Part shown: one piece after another, positions 33,842 to 42,519 of the stretch
How the letters are laid out: each line of letters begins with the position of its first letter
How positions within the stretch are numbered: the stretch's first letter is position 1
Source of the DNA: Flavobacterium sp. CFS9
GTDB taxonomy: Bacteria; Bacteroidota; Bacteroidia; Flavobacteriales; Flavobacteriaceae
Length of the DNA stretch: 64,000 nucleotides
NCBI RefSeq assembly: GCF_041154745.1
Contig: NZ_AP031573.1
Span: 1,860,001 to 1,924,000, forward strand
Direction of reading: 5' to 3'
The notes under the pieces: model-generated
What the model was told of the DNA's origin: nothing
What the model saw: the letters and a program-made list of their open reading frames with translations, nothing else
The model's database searches: none
Made by a program: the position numbers and the translations under genes

Positions 33842-34378
33842 ATGAAAAAACAGCTAATTTTTATAAATTTAGTTTTACTAACTTTTTTTATATCATGTAA
33901 GAATAAAGAAGAAGTTACACCAGTTGAGGAAATTAAAGCCAATACATTTGATGTAATTGTTGATCTAAAAATACAAAAGGATGACGAATTAATTCTCTTT
34001 TACAAGGATCCTTCTATTGCATATTTTGATGATAAAAATACAGTTTATAACGGTGTAAAAGGAAGTTCAGAGATACAATCATTGACATTCAGTATTCCGG
34101 AAGGAATTTTACCAAATGATATTCGTCTTGATATTAGTTCAAAAAAGGATCAAGATCCGATAATAATTAATGCAATAACTTTAAGTTTTGAAGGAAGAAT
34201 TTTTAAAATTGAAAAAAGAGATATTTTAAAATATTTTACGCCAAATGAATTTATAAAATTTGATGAAGCAACAGGAGAAGTAAAGTTTATTAAAAATGGA
34301 GAAAATTTTGATCCGTATTTTTTAACAAAACCAGTAATTTATACTGAAATAGAAAAAGTAAGAGGAGTTCAATTGTAG
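33842..34378 (+). CDS. Lipoprotein of unknown function in the polysaccharide locus
   Basis: The start was taken at the ATG at 33842, which gives a proper lipoprotein signal (MKKQLIFINLVLLTFFISCKN, Cys19). An upstream ATG at 33791 would add 17 unlikely residues. The mature ~160 residues look β-rich, with no recognised domain; a stretch GVKGSSEIQSLTFSIPEGILPNDIRLDIS could be an immunoglobulin-like strand set. It lies 78 bp after the Wzz-like gene and 76 bp before the flippase gene. Confidence 0.65.
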   Translation: MKKQLIFINLVLLTFFISCKNKEEVTPVEEIKANTFDVIVDLKIQKDDELILFYKDPSIAYFDDKNTVYNGVKGSSEIQSLTFSIPEGILPNDIRLDISSKKDQDPIIINAITLSFEGRIFKIEKRDILKYFTPNEFIKFDEATGEVKFIKNGENFDPYFLTKPVIYTEIEKVRGVQL

Positions 34379-34454
34379 TTTTTTCAATACAATTAATTTT
34401 TTAAGGCTGTTCCTTCTAAGGTATAGCCTTATTTTAATAATACATAAATAAATA

Positions 34455-35735
34455 TTGAAACTAATTTTTGATATATTTCAGCGATGTAAAAAGCATAAAA
34501 ATTTAGCTTCAAATTTCGTGTATCTTTCTATTCTTCAAGGATTAAATTTGCTTTTACCTTTAATTACTTTTCCTTATTTAATCCGAGTATTAGGTGTTGA
34601 GTATTTCGGACTATTGTCATTTTCTTTTGCATTTGTTACCTATTTTCAAATTGTTACAGATTATGGCTTTAATGCTACTGGAACTCGTGATATCTCATTA
34701 ACTATTGACGATTGTGTGAAGCATAATTTAATTTTTAATCAAATTATGTCAGCAAAATTATTTTTAGTGACAGTAAGTTTTATTTTAATGATGACACTTG
34801 TGTTTTCATTTGAAATTTTCAGAACATATTGGGTTATATATTTATTTTCATTTGGTTCTATTCTTGGACAGGCAATTTTTCCTGTCTGGTATTTTCAGGG
34901 AGTTCAGAAGATGAAATATATTACTTATCTCAACTTAATTACCAAGTTAATTTTTACTATAGCACTTTTTATTTTTGTTAGAGAAAAATCTGATTTTTAC
35001 CTAGTTCCCGTTTTTAACGCTTTAGGGTTTATATTTGCCGGAGTTTTTGCGTTGTTTTATATACATAAAGATTTTAATATTAGATTTCAAGTACAACCAT
35101 TAAGTGGTATCATAGAGCAACTTCAAAAATCGAAATATGTATTTTTATCTGAACTTAAAATTTCTTTATTTACGAATACAAATACTTTAATTTTAGGAAT
35201 TCTAGCAGGAAATCATGCTGTTGGATACTTTTCAGCAGCAGAAAAACTTGTCAGGGCTGTGGGTAATTTTCAAACTCCAATTTCAAATACAATTTTTCCA
35301 TACCTTTCAAAGGAAATGATTGTTGATAAGTTAAAAACAGTTCAAAAAATAAAGAAAATAACAAAATTTGGAGCCATTTTGTTTTCTGTAATTATAGTCG
35401 CATGCTTTTGCTTTGCAGAGCAAATCATAGTAATTATTTATGGTAGTCAAATGTTTCCTGCAGTTCTTTTATTCAGAATAGTAATTCTTATACCCTTGTT
35501 ATCGTTTTTAGATACGATGTTTGGTAAGCAGATTCTATTAAATTTAGGAAAAGATAAATTATATTTTCGGGTTATATTGTTAGCAACAATTTTAAATTTG
35601 ATTATTAATTTGGTTTTAACCCAATTATACCAAGAATTCGGTACAGCCATTTCGTTGCTGATCACGCAAATTTTTATAGCCTTAGGAATGTGGTTCTATG
35701 CAAGAAAAGAGGTTGATAAAATCGTTCTAAAATAA
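34455..35735 (+). CDS. Wzx-type oligosaccharide flippase
   Basis: The 426-residue protein has 12 or so membrane segments and the Polysacc_synt start NFVYLSILQGLNLLLPLITFPYLIRVLGVEYFGLLSFSFAF, a hallmark of Wzx. It flips lipid-linked repeat units across the inner membrane. The start is a TTG at 34455, because no ATG lies in frame nearby; the next would cut into the first helix. It is followed 7 bp later by a glycosyltransferase gene. The locus is markedly AT-rich. Confidence 0.88.
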   Translation: MKLIFDIFQRCKKHKNLASNFVYLSILQGLNLLLPLITFPYLIRVLGVEYFGLLSFSFAFVTYFQIVTDYGFNATGTRDISLTIDDCVKHNLIFNQIMSAKLFLVTVSFILMMTLVFSFEIFRTYWVIYLFSFGSILGQAIFPVWYFQGVQKMKYITYLNLITKLIFTIALFIFVREKSDFYLVPVFNALGFIFAGVFALFYIHKDFNIRFQVQPLSGIIEQLQKSKYVFLSELKISLFTNTNTLILGILAGNHAVGYFSAAEKLVRAVGNFQTPISNTIFPYLSKEMIVDKLKTVQKIKKITKFGAILFSVIIVACFCFAEQIIVIIYGSQMFPAVLLFRIVILIPLLSFLDTMFGKQILLNLGKDKLYFRVILLATILNLIINLVLTQLYQEFGTAISLLITQIFIALGMWFYARKEVDKIVLK

Positions 35736-35742
35736 ATTAAGC

Positions 35743-36831
35743 ATGAAACAAATAAAAGTTAGTGTGATTATTCCAGTATATAATGCAGAATCCTTTTTAG
35801 AAGATTGTATTAAGTCGCTAACAAATCAAACATTGCAAGAATGCGAGTTTATTTTTATAAATGACGGTTCATTTGATAAAAGTTTGGAAATAATTGAGAA
35901 GTATCAAGAACTTGATAAAAGAATTAGAATTATTAATCAGGAAAATGCTGGGCGAAGTATAGCAAGAAATGTTGGAATAATTGCAGCAAAAGGACAGTAT
36001 ATAGGCTTTATAGATTCTGATGATTTTGTGGCAGATGAAATGTTTGAAACTTTGTATAATAGAGTAAGTAAGGAAAATGTGGATTTGGTTGTTTCTAATT
36101 ATTTTTTAGGAAGAGATAAAAAGTATGTACTTAAAAAAGAAATATTTCCAGTAAATATAGTTTATGATAAAGAGTACATTCAAAAGGAAATTATTTCGAA
36201 TTTGCTAGAAAGAGAGGATCTTTTTTCAGTTTGGAATAAATTATATAAAAGAGATCTTATTTTAGCTAATAAGATAACTTTTCCAAGTGTGTATGAAGAA
36301 GATCAATTGTTTAATTTATTAGCTTTTAATGTAGCGTCAAATGCTCTTTTTATAGATTATTCAGGTTATTTTTACAGAGAAGTTTTTAATGGAGTTTCTA
36401 AGAATCTCTTTAAAGTTGATTATTTTGAAATAGCGCGTCAGAAACTTCATTTAAATTATAAAGAAAGATGTGATTTAATACTTTCAGAAGAAGAGATTGA
36501 TAGACTAAAAGCAATTAGATTTGTTCAGAAAGTTTTTTATTTGATATTTAAGTATGCAACTATAGAAACGTCCTTTTCGGAGAAATTTGAAAAAATAAAA
36601 ACCATAGCTTTTGATTCCGAAGTTATTAAGGTATCAAAGAAGTATTCTGAAGATATTTTAAATAAACAAGGAGTCTTTGAAGGATTAGTTTTGAAAATTA
36701 TAAAAAACAAATCTGAGAAGGGTTTGTATTTATTAGTTTTAATGGCTAAAGTTATGTATCATTCAAGAATCTCAGAAGTGGCCCGAAATCTAAATAATCT
36801 GAAAATCAAAAAACTTAAAAGTATTGCTTAG
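35743..36831 (+). CDS. Family 2 glycosyltransferase
   Basis: The 362-residue GT-A enzyme has VSVIIPVYNAESFLEDCIKSL (5-25), FINDGSFDKS (about 37-46), the DXD motif in IGFIDSDDFV (about 89-98), and NAGRSIARNVGI between them. The ED-containing helix (YEEDQLFNLL) follows near residue 186. It adds a sugar to a polysaccharide repeat unit. Its last 8 bp overlap the next gene, the Wzy-like protein, showing translational coupling. Confidence 0.9.
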   Translation: MKQIKVSVIIPVYNAESFLEDCIKSLTNQTLQECEFIFINDGSFDKSLEIIEKYQELDKRIRIINQENAGRSIARNVGIIAAKGQYIGFIDSDDFVADEMFETLYNRVSKENVDLVVSNYFLGRDKKYVLKKEIFPVNIVYDKEYIQKEIISNLLEREDLFSVWNKLYKRDLILANKITFPSVYEEDQLFNLLAFNVASNALFIDYSGYFYREVFNGVSKNLFKVDYFEIARQKLHLNYKERCDLILSEEEIDRLKAIRFVQKVFYLIFKYATIETSFSEKFEKIKTIAFDSEVIKVSKKYSEDILNKQGVFEGLVLKIIKNKSEKGLYLLVLMAKVMYHSRISEVARNLNNLKIKKLKSIA

Positions 36832-38206
36832 AAAATTATATACAATATTATTCTTTTTAGGATTTTTCTTTTTTCCATTCAATACTTATGAAGGAATTCC
36901 TTTGCTTGGCGAATTTAAAAGTGAGGCTGGTGCTATTTTTTTAATTGCGGGATTTTTGGTTTTGTGTGTTGACATTGTCTGTTCCGGAAAAATTCATATA
37001 CCTTATAGAAATCTTATTTTTCAATTAGTAATGTTTTTTCTAGTTTGGTGTTTGATTACCACTCTATTAAATGTAAATACTGTTTTATCTAATTATTTTA
37101 AACAAACAGGCGGTATAAATAGATTTATAAGACAATATTTTGCTTTATTATTATCAATTTTAGTGTTTTTGATTTTGTATATCAATGTTTTGGCTAAAAT
37201 GCATTTGAAAGAAATTCTTTTTAAAATCAGGAAAATTTTTCTTTGGTCTTTAGTAGTAGCTTCTGTCTGTGGCTTTCTTCAAATTTTAATTTCCACAGTA
37301 GGATATCATTTTTTTTACAAAATTCTGGAGTTGTTCAATTATTTTCCATTTTTAGAAGTTAATCTTTTTCCTCAAGAAAGAATTTCATCAATATGCTATG
37401 AACCACCATTCCTCGCAATTTATTTAATTACAATTTCAGGATGGATGTTTAGTTACATTATTACTAGTAATAATCCTTGCAGATTTTTACCTACAATTTG
37501 TATTTTAGTTTTAACTTATTTTTCAGGATCTCGTACTGGACTTGTTGTAATTTTTATTCAGTTAATGATTTTTTCAGTTTTTCTGTATAAAGACCAAAAA
37601 TTCAAGAAATATATTATAAATTTTGGATTAGTATTTTCTCTTTTTTTTAGTGTGTTATTAGTTTTAAACGGAGAAAAAGTACTAAAATCTGTATCTGAAA
37701 AAATGGATTCTTTAGACTTTAAAAAGAATCTCACAAAAAGTGTTTCTAATCAATCACGATTCGGAATGCAATATGCTTCTTTGCAGGTGTTTTTAGAAAA
37801 TCCGATTATTGGTGTAGGATTTGGTCAGCAAACCTACCATAGCAGAACACATTATCCAATATGGGCAACTCGAAACAATTATGAATTTACATTGTTTTAT
37901 AAGAATAAAAAAGAAAGAGCATTTCCACCTGGATATAATATCTATACTCGTTTGATGGCAGAGACAGGATTAGTTGGAATTATATTGTTCTTAATGATAC
38001 TTTATTTTTCAATTAATGAAATACGACTATTAATAAAAATAGCTAAGGGAGAAGAAAAAGTTCTCTTAATGATTCTTCTTATTTCACTTATTGGTTTATA
38101 TGTAAATTGGTTTCAAATAGATACTTTTAGAATGTATGGTGTTTGGTTAAGTTTGGCAATTTTAATTAGAATGAGAAAAAAATCAAATTTAGCAGAAAAT
38201 GAATAA
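36824..38206 (+). CDS. Wzy-like O-antigen polymerase
   Basis: The 460-residue protein has about 11 hydrophobic segments and a Wzy_C-type loop with SGSRTGLVVIFIQL (about 232-245). A large loop around 330-370 (IGVGFGQQTYHSR, PPGYNIYTRLMAETGLVG) is like those of O-antigen polymerases/ligases. It would link repeat units at the periplasmic side. The start is TTG at 36824, overlapping the preceding gene by 8 bp; the next gene also overlaps by 8 bp. A second such protein lies two genes on, so the two may be polymerase and ligase. Confidence 0.8.
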   Translation: MLRKLYTILFFLGFFFFPFNTYEGIPLLGEFKSEAGAIFLIAGFLVLCVDIVCSGKIHIPYRNLIFQLVMFFLVWCLITTLLNVNTVLSNYFKQTGGINRFIRQYFALLLSILVFLILYINVLAKMHLKEILFKIRKIFLWSLVVASVCGFLQILISTVGYHFFYKILELFNYFPFLEVNLFPQERISSICYEPPFLAIYLITISGWMFSYIITSNNPCRFLPTICILVLTYFSGSRTGLVVIFIQLMIFSVFLYKDQKFKKYIINFGLVFSLFFSVLLVLNGEKVLKSVSEKMDSLDFKKNLTKSVSNQSRFGMQYASLQVFLENPIIGVGFGQQTYHSRTHYPIWATRNNYEFTLFYKNKKERAFPPGYNIYTRLMAETGLVGIILFLMILYFSINEIRLLIKIAKGEEKVLLMILLISLIGLYVNWFQIDTFRMYGVWLSLAILIRMRKKSNLAENE

Positions 38207-39005
38207 GATTGTACTTTTGATTCCCTACTATAATAATTCTATTGGGTTAATAAAATCACTGAATTCGATTGATGCTAGTGAAGAATTGGACATTATCATC
38301 GTAGATGACGGAAGTAAAAATAAATTTGATGAGGTAATACTTCGAAAGAATTTTAAAGCAAAAGGAACTCTTTATTTCGAATATTTCAAGAAAAATCAGG
38401 GAATTGAATTTGCATTAAATCATGGACTTAAAATTAGTCTTGAAAAAGGATATAAATACACCGCAAGACTAGATTGTGGAGATGTTTGTTTAGGAAAACG
38501 ATTTGCTATTCAGGCCGCATTTTTAGATCAAAATACTGAAGTAAAAATTGTAGGCTCAAATGTATTGGCAGTTGATAACAATGATAATTATTTGTATTCA
38601 ATTAATTTACCATTAAATGATAAAGAAATAAAAAATAAGATGTATTTCAACTCTATGTTAATTCATCCGGCAATATTATTTACTACATCGATTATAAATG
38701 CTATAGGATTTTATTCTACAAATCATAAATCTGCAGAGGATTTTGCTTTCTTTTTTGCTATTTCAAAAAAGTTTAAAATGGCTAACATTGAGCAATATTT
38801 GACCCAAATTGAAATTAATGACAAAGGTATTTCTATTCAAAAAAGAAGACAACAGGTAAAAGCGAGAATACAAATTATAAAAGAAAATTTTTATTTTGGA
38901 TATTATCCAATTTATGGACTTATTAGAAATTATATATTATTGATTATGCCCTATACTATAATTTTAGCAATCAAAAAAAGAGTTAAAAATGAGAGATTTA
39001 GTTAA
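38199..39005 (+). CDS. Family 2 glycosyltransferase (short)
   Basis: The 268-residue enzyme has VLLIPYYNNSIGLIKSLNSI (4-23), DIIIVDDGSKN (about 31-41), and YTARLDCGDVCLGKRF (about 87-102). The Asp-x-Asp position is read as D-C-G-D, as in many GT2 enzymes with a D-x-x-D. It is overlapped 8 bp at the start and 17 bp at the end by neighbours. Linkage formed is unknown. Confidence 0.85.
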   Translation: MNKIVLLIPYYNNSIGLIKSLNSIDASEELDIIIVDDGSKNKFDEVILRKNFKAKGTLYFEYFKKNQGIEFALNHGLKISLEKGYKYTARLDCGDVCLGKRFAIQAAFLDQNTEVKIVGSNVLAVDNNDNYLYSINLPLNDKEIKNKMYFNSMLIHPAILFTTSIINAIGFYSTNHKSAEDFAFFFAISKKFKMANIEQYLTQIEINDKGISIQKRRQQVKARIQIIKENFYFGYYPIYGLIRNYILLIMPYTIILAIKKRVKNERFS

Positions 39006-40191
39006 AGAAAAAGGTTTTGAATATCTCATTTACGCCTTATTATTGTCATTGTTTTTTTCGATGGCAATTCCTAATATTATCTTGGCAATTTTATCAATTT
39101 GGACAATTATTGATTATAGAAAGTATAGAAATTTAGTATTAAATTTTACCTTCTCATCAAGTGCTATTTTATTGATGTTGTTAACATTTCTTATTGTAAA
39201 ATCAATTTTTTTTGGTACAATATTACATGATTTTAAAATTCTTAAAGGTTTCTTTTTATTCTTTTGGTTGGCGATTATTTTGAAAAAAGTTAAAGATTTT
39301 AATTCTTTTAAAGTGACCGTTTTATGGGGAATAAATGCTGTAATTGTGTGTTCTGTCGTTTTAGTTAGTTTGTTCTTTTTGAGACATCGTATATTACCTT
39401 TTTCAAACACTGCAGAGGTAAATGAGTTATTACTTCTTGAGCGACCTTATATTGGCTTTATTGCTGTTTTAGGTCTTTTATTAGCCATTGAAAGAGTATT
39501 TATATCAATTAAGTTTAAGTACTTTTGGATAATTAATTCAGTATTATTATTTCTATTTATAATTTTAATTTCGGCCAGGATTTCAATCATCACATTGTTT
39601 TTAGTGGCGACGATCTATTTGTTTTTTTATGCTAAAATTAGTTTGATAAAAAAGGTTGCATCCCTTATTTCGTTTATTGTTTTCTTTGGATTAATTGTAG
39701 CAACAAATAAAAACATATCGGAGCGTTTTTTTATCAAGAGTAATCTTGAAGAATCACTTAAAGTAGCGTCTGATTATGAACCAAGAATTGTAATCTGGAA
39801 TTGTGCATTTTCAATGACACAGAAAAGTGATTTTAATTCTTTCATTGGATTTGATGGATATAGTACAGTCTCAGATAATTTTTTAGATTGTTATAGTAAT
39901 ACTATTGAAAATGTATCTAAAAAAGAATATTTTCTCTCAGAAAAATTTAACTCTCACAATCAGTTTATAGATTTTTATTTAATTGGAGGTTTAATTGGCT
40001 TAGCACTATTTGTTGCTTTTTTTATTAAATTATTTCTGGAAGTCAGAGAGAATTTTTTTCAAACAGCTATTGTCGCATCTTTTTTATTGTTTTTTTGCGT
40101 TGAGAATATATTTTACAGACAATTTGGATGTTACCTTGTGGGGATATTTATTTTAACTTTATCTCACGTTAAGAACAAAGCAAATGAGTAA
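38989..40191 (+). CDS. O-antigen ligase/polymerase-like membrane protein
   Basis: The 400-residue protein has about ten hydrophobic segments. It has FNSHNQFIDFYLIGGLIGL (about 321-339), where the His-Asn in a periplasmic loop followed by a helix is the pattern of the Wzy_C/WaaL family. It may be the second polymerase or the ligase that joins the chain to lipid A core. Overlaps on both sides (17 bp and 8 bp) show tight coupling. Confidence 0.75.
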   Translation: MRDLVKEKGFEYLIYALLLSLFFSMAIPNIILAILSIWTIIDYRKYRNLVLNFTFSSSAILLMLLTFLIVKSIFFGTILHDFKILKGFFLFFWLAIILKKVKDFNSFKVTVLWGINAVIVCSVVLVSLFFLRHRILPFSNTAEVNELLLLERPYIGFIAVLGLLLAIERVFISIKFKYFWIINSVLLFLFIILISARISIITLFLVATIYLFFYAKISLIKKVASLISFIVFFGLIVATNKNISERFFIKSNLEESLKVASDYEPRIVIWNCAFSMTQKSDFNSFIGFDGYSTVSDNFLDCYSNTIENVSKKEYFLSEKFNSHNQFIDFYLIGGLIGLALFVAFFIKLFLEVRENFFQTAIVASFLLFFCVENIFYRQFGCYLVGIFILTLSHVKNKANE

Positions 40192-41350
40192 GATTAAAAT
40201 TGCACATATTTTGCATTCCGTTGGAGGTGTGGATGTTTCATTGCGACAAATACTTCAAAATATAAACGTGTCAGAGTTTGAAAGTATTGTTCTACATGGA
40301 GAATCTGATACTCAGGTTTTATTTCGTGACAAGAATTTTGAACCAGTTAAAGAATTCAAATTGCCCATTCATCGTGAAATTTCAATCCAAAAGGATTTCT
40401 TAGCAACGATAAGAGCATTAAAAATCATTCGTAAAGAACGACCAGATTTAATACATTCACACAGTACAAAAGGAGGTGTTATTGCCAGAGTAATTGGTTT
40501 TTTGACTGGTATAAAAGTTCTCCATACTCCACAAGCTTTTTCTTATTTATGTACAGATAAAAAAATAAGAAGAACTGCTTTTTTATTTATTGAAAAGCTA
40601 CTTTCAAAAGGAAACTCAGTTTTACTAGCTTCTTCAGAATCAGAATTGAAACGAGGAATTGATGAAGTAGGTTATCCTAAATCTAAAACAGCACTTTTTA
40701 ATAATGCAATAGCACCAATTGAAAAAGTTTTTACACTATCCATACCAAAAACATGGCCAGACAAGTACCTCTGTAGTGTAGGAAGGCCATGTTATCAAAA
40801 AAATACCGAAGAATTGATACGTGTGTTATACGAAGTTAACAAAACGGAAGATGTGCATTTGGTTTTAGTTGGCGTTGGGCATCATGCAGATCAACTGGAA
40901 ATCGTTAAGGATTTAGTTTTAAAATTAAATTTAAAGGATAAAATAACTATTTTGAATTGGACTTCAAGAGAAGACGTTTTACATATCACCAGTAAGTCAA
41001 AATTATATGTTTCTACATCGAGATATGAAGGATTACCATATGCAATAATTGAAAGTTTAGCATTATCTATCCCAAATGTTGTTTCAGATTGTGATGGAAA
41101 TCGTGATTTAATAAAGGATAACTTTAACGGATTTTGTATCAAGAATAATGATACAAAAGAATTTAGTCAAAGGATAATTAAATTGTTGAGAGAAGAACAT
41201 TTGTATAATGAGTTTTCAAGAAATGCAAAAAAAACATTTTTTATAGATCATAATATCAATGAAAAAATAAAGGATCTTGAACTTATTTATAGGGAAGAAT
41301 TAAGATCATATCGCAACAATTTGATCTATAATATTTTTCGGATTATTTAA
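40184..41350 (+). CDS. Family 4 glycosyltransferase (GT-B)
   Basis: The 388-residue enzyme has the GT-B fold, with an N-terminal VGGVDVSLRQIL donor/acceptor site and IHSHSTKGGVIARVIGFLTGIK (about 92-113). The C-terminal STSRYEGLPYAIIESLALSIPNV motif (about 276-298) holds the E-x7-E pair of GT4. It is the last glycosyltransferase of the tightly coupled run, overlapping the previous gene by 8 bp. Confidence 0.9.
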   Translation: MSKIKIAHILHSVGGVDVSLRQILQNINVSEFESIVLHGESDTQVLFRDKNFEPVKEFKLPIHREISIQKDFLATIRALKIIRKERPDLIHSHSTKGGVIARVIGFLTGIKVLHTPQAFSYLCTDKKIRRTAFLFIEKLLSKGNSVLLASSESELKRGIDEVGYPKSKTALFNNAIAPIEKVFTLSIPKTWPDKYLCSVGRPCYQKNTEELIRVLYEVNKTEDVHLVLVGVGHHADQLEIVKDLVLKLNLKDKITILNWTSREDVLHITSKSKLYVSTSRYEGLPYAIIESLALSIPNVVSDCDGNRDLIKDNFNGFCIKNNDTKEFSQRIIKLLREEHLYNEFSRNAKKTFFIDHNINEKIKDLELIYREELRSYRNNLIYNIFRII

Positions 41351-41402
41351 TGTAATTTTTTTCTTATAATTGTAATAAAATTTAACCATTAGTTTTTAAA
41401 TT

Positions 41403-42140
41403 ATGAAAAAAATATTTTCGACCATTGCTATTTTTGCTAGTATATTATCTTATTGTCAAAACATTTTTCAAAGTGGTGTTAATGTTGGTATCGGGACAAG
41501 TACACCAACAAGTAAATTAGAAATTTACGACATCCTTAATATGAAACTATTATTAGGAGTTATACCTACGGGTAGTGCGGCAAATGAACCTACAATCCTG
41601 TTTTCCAGGTGGTCGGGTAACCCAGAAAAAACATATACTTCGAATGCAATTCATACTCTATTTTCCCCAACAGGAACCGATGGAAATAATTTCGGATTAG
41701 CTTTTAGTACAATACCTCTTCATGCAAATAATGATTTTTCGGGAGCCAAAGTTAGATTGTTTATAAGTAATAATAACGGTAATGTCGGCATAGGTTCAAT
41801 CAATCCCGATGAAAAACTAACAGTAAAAGGAAAAATTCATGCTGAGGAAGTAAGAGTGGATTTACAGGTCCCTGCAGATTATGTTTTTCAAAAGTACTAC
41901 ACAGGTAAATCCGATTTAAAATCCGATTATGTGATGCCAACTCTGGCTGAGGTAGAAAAATTCACGAAAGAGAATAATCACTTACCAAGTGTCCCTTCCG
42001 CTCAGGAAATAAAAGAAAAAGGACTGCAGGTAGGAGAAATGAGCAACGCACTTTTGCAGAAAATAGAAGAATTAACACTTTACATTATAGAACAAAATAA
42101 AAGGATTGAATTACTTGAAGCGAAAGTAAATGATAAGTAA
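41403..42140 (+). CDS. Secreted repeat protein with flavobacterial tail-fiber-like C-terminus
   Basis: The 245-residue protein has a signal peptide (MKKIFSTIAIFASILSYCQN) and VGIGTSTPTSKLEI and NVGIGSINPDEKLTVKGKIHAEEV motifs. It ends with SNALLQKIEELTLYIIEQNKRIELLEAKV, a coiled coil, after YVMPTLAEVEKFTKENNHLPSVPSA. This module is common on flavobacterial surface proteins and resembles the tail of tail-fiber/S74-like proteins, but without the S74 catalytic segment. It lies between the glycosyltransferase and a lipocalin-like gene; a surface role is inferred. Confidence 0.7.
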   Translation: MKKIFSTIAIFASILSYCQNIFQSGVNVGIGTSTPTSKLEIYDILNMKLLLGVIPTGSAANEPTILFSRWSGNPEKTYTSNAIHTLFSPTGTDGNNFGLAFSTIPLHANNDFSGAKVRLFISNNNGNVGIGSINPDEKLTVKGKIHAEEVRVDLQVPADYVFQKYYTGKSDLKSDYVMPTLAEVEKFTKENNHLPSVPSAQEIKEKGLQVGEMSNALLQKIEELTLYIIEQNKRIELLEAKVNDK

Positions 42141-42156
42141 TTTTAGAGTTAATTCT

Positions 42157-42519
42157 ATGAGAAAAATTATATTTCTATTTTTTATTTTAGTCGGTTTTCA
42201 TGTTTCTGCACAAGCGGATACGAATGATTTATGTCAGCAACTTTATGGAAGATGGGAAACTTACTACATTCAACTTCCTTTTGGAATTGATCCTCCAAAT
42301 AAGAATGAGATATGGATCTTTAATGAAAATGGAACATTAACGATAAATGGTAAAATGAGTGGATATAAATTAGATGAAGATTGTTCTAAATTATATATCG
42401 GAAGTGGTACTAAACCTTTTTCTATGGTATTTTTTAAAGATACTTTGTACTTGAATAAAAAAATTATGGTTCACGAGGAACATATTTTACGTTTTAAAAA
42501 AACAAAGAAAGATGATTAA
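42157..42519 (+). CDS. Small secreted lipocalin-like protein
   Basis: The start was set at the ATG at 42157, since it yields a clean signal peptide (MRKIIFLFFILVGFHVSAQA) and the upstream ATG overlaps the previous gene by 11 bp. The mature ~100 residues begin LCQQLYGRWETYYIQ and continue in short β-strands (NEIWIFNENGTLTINGK), like lipocalin-like domains of Bacteroidota. Ligand is unknown. It overlaps the protease gene by 8 bp. Confidence 0.65.
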   Translation: MRKIIFLFFILVGFHVSAQADTNDLCQQLYGRWETYYIQLPFGIDPPNKNEIWIFNENGTLTINGKMSGYKLDEDCSKLYIGSGTKPFSMVFFKDTLYLNKKIMVHEEHILRFKKTKKDD

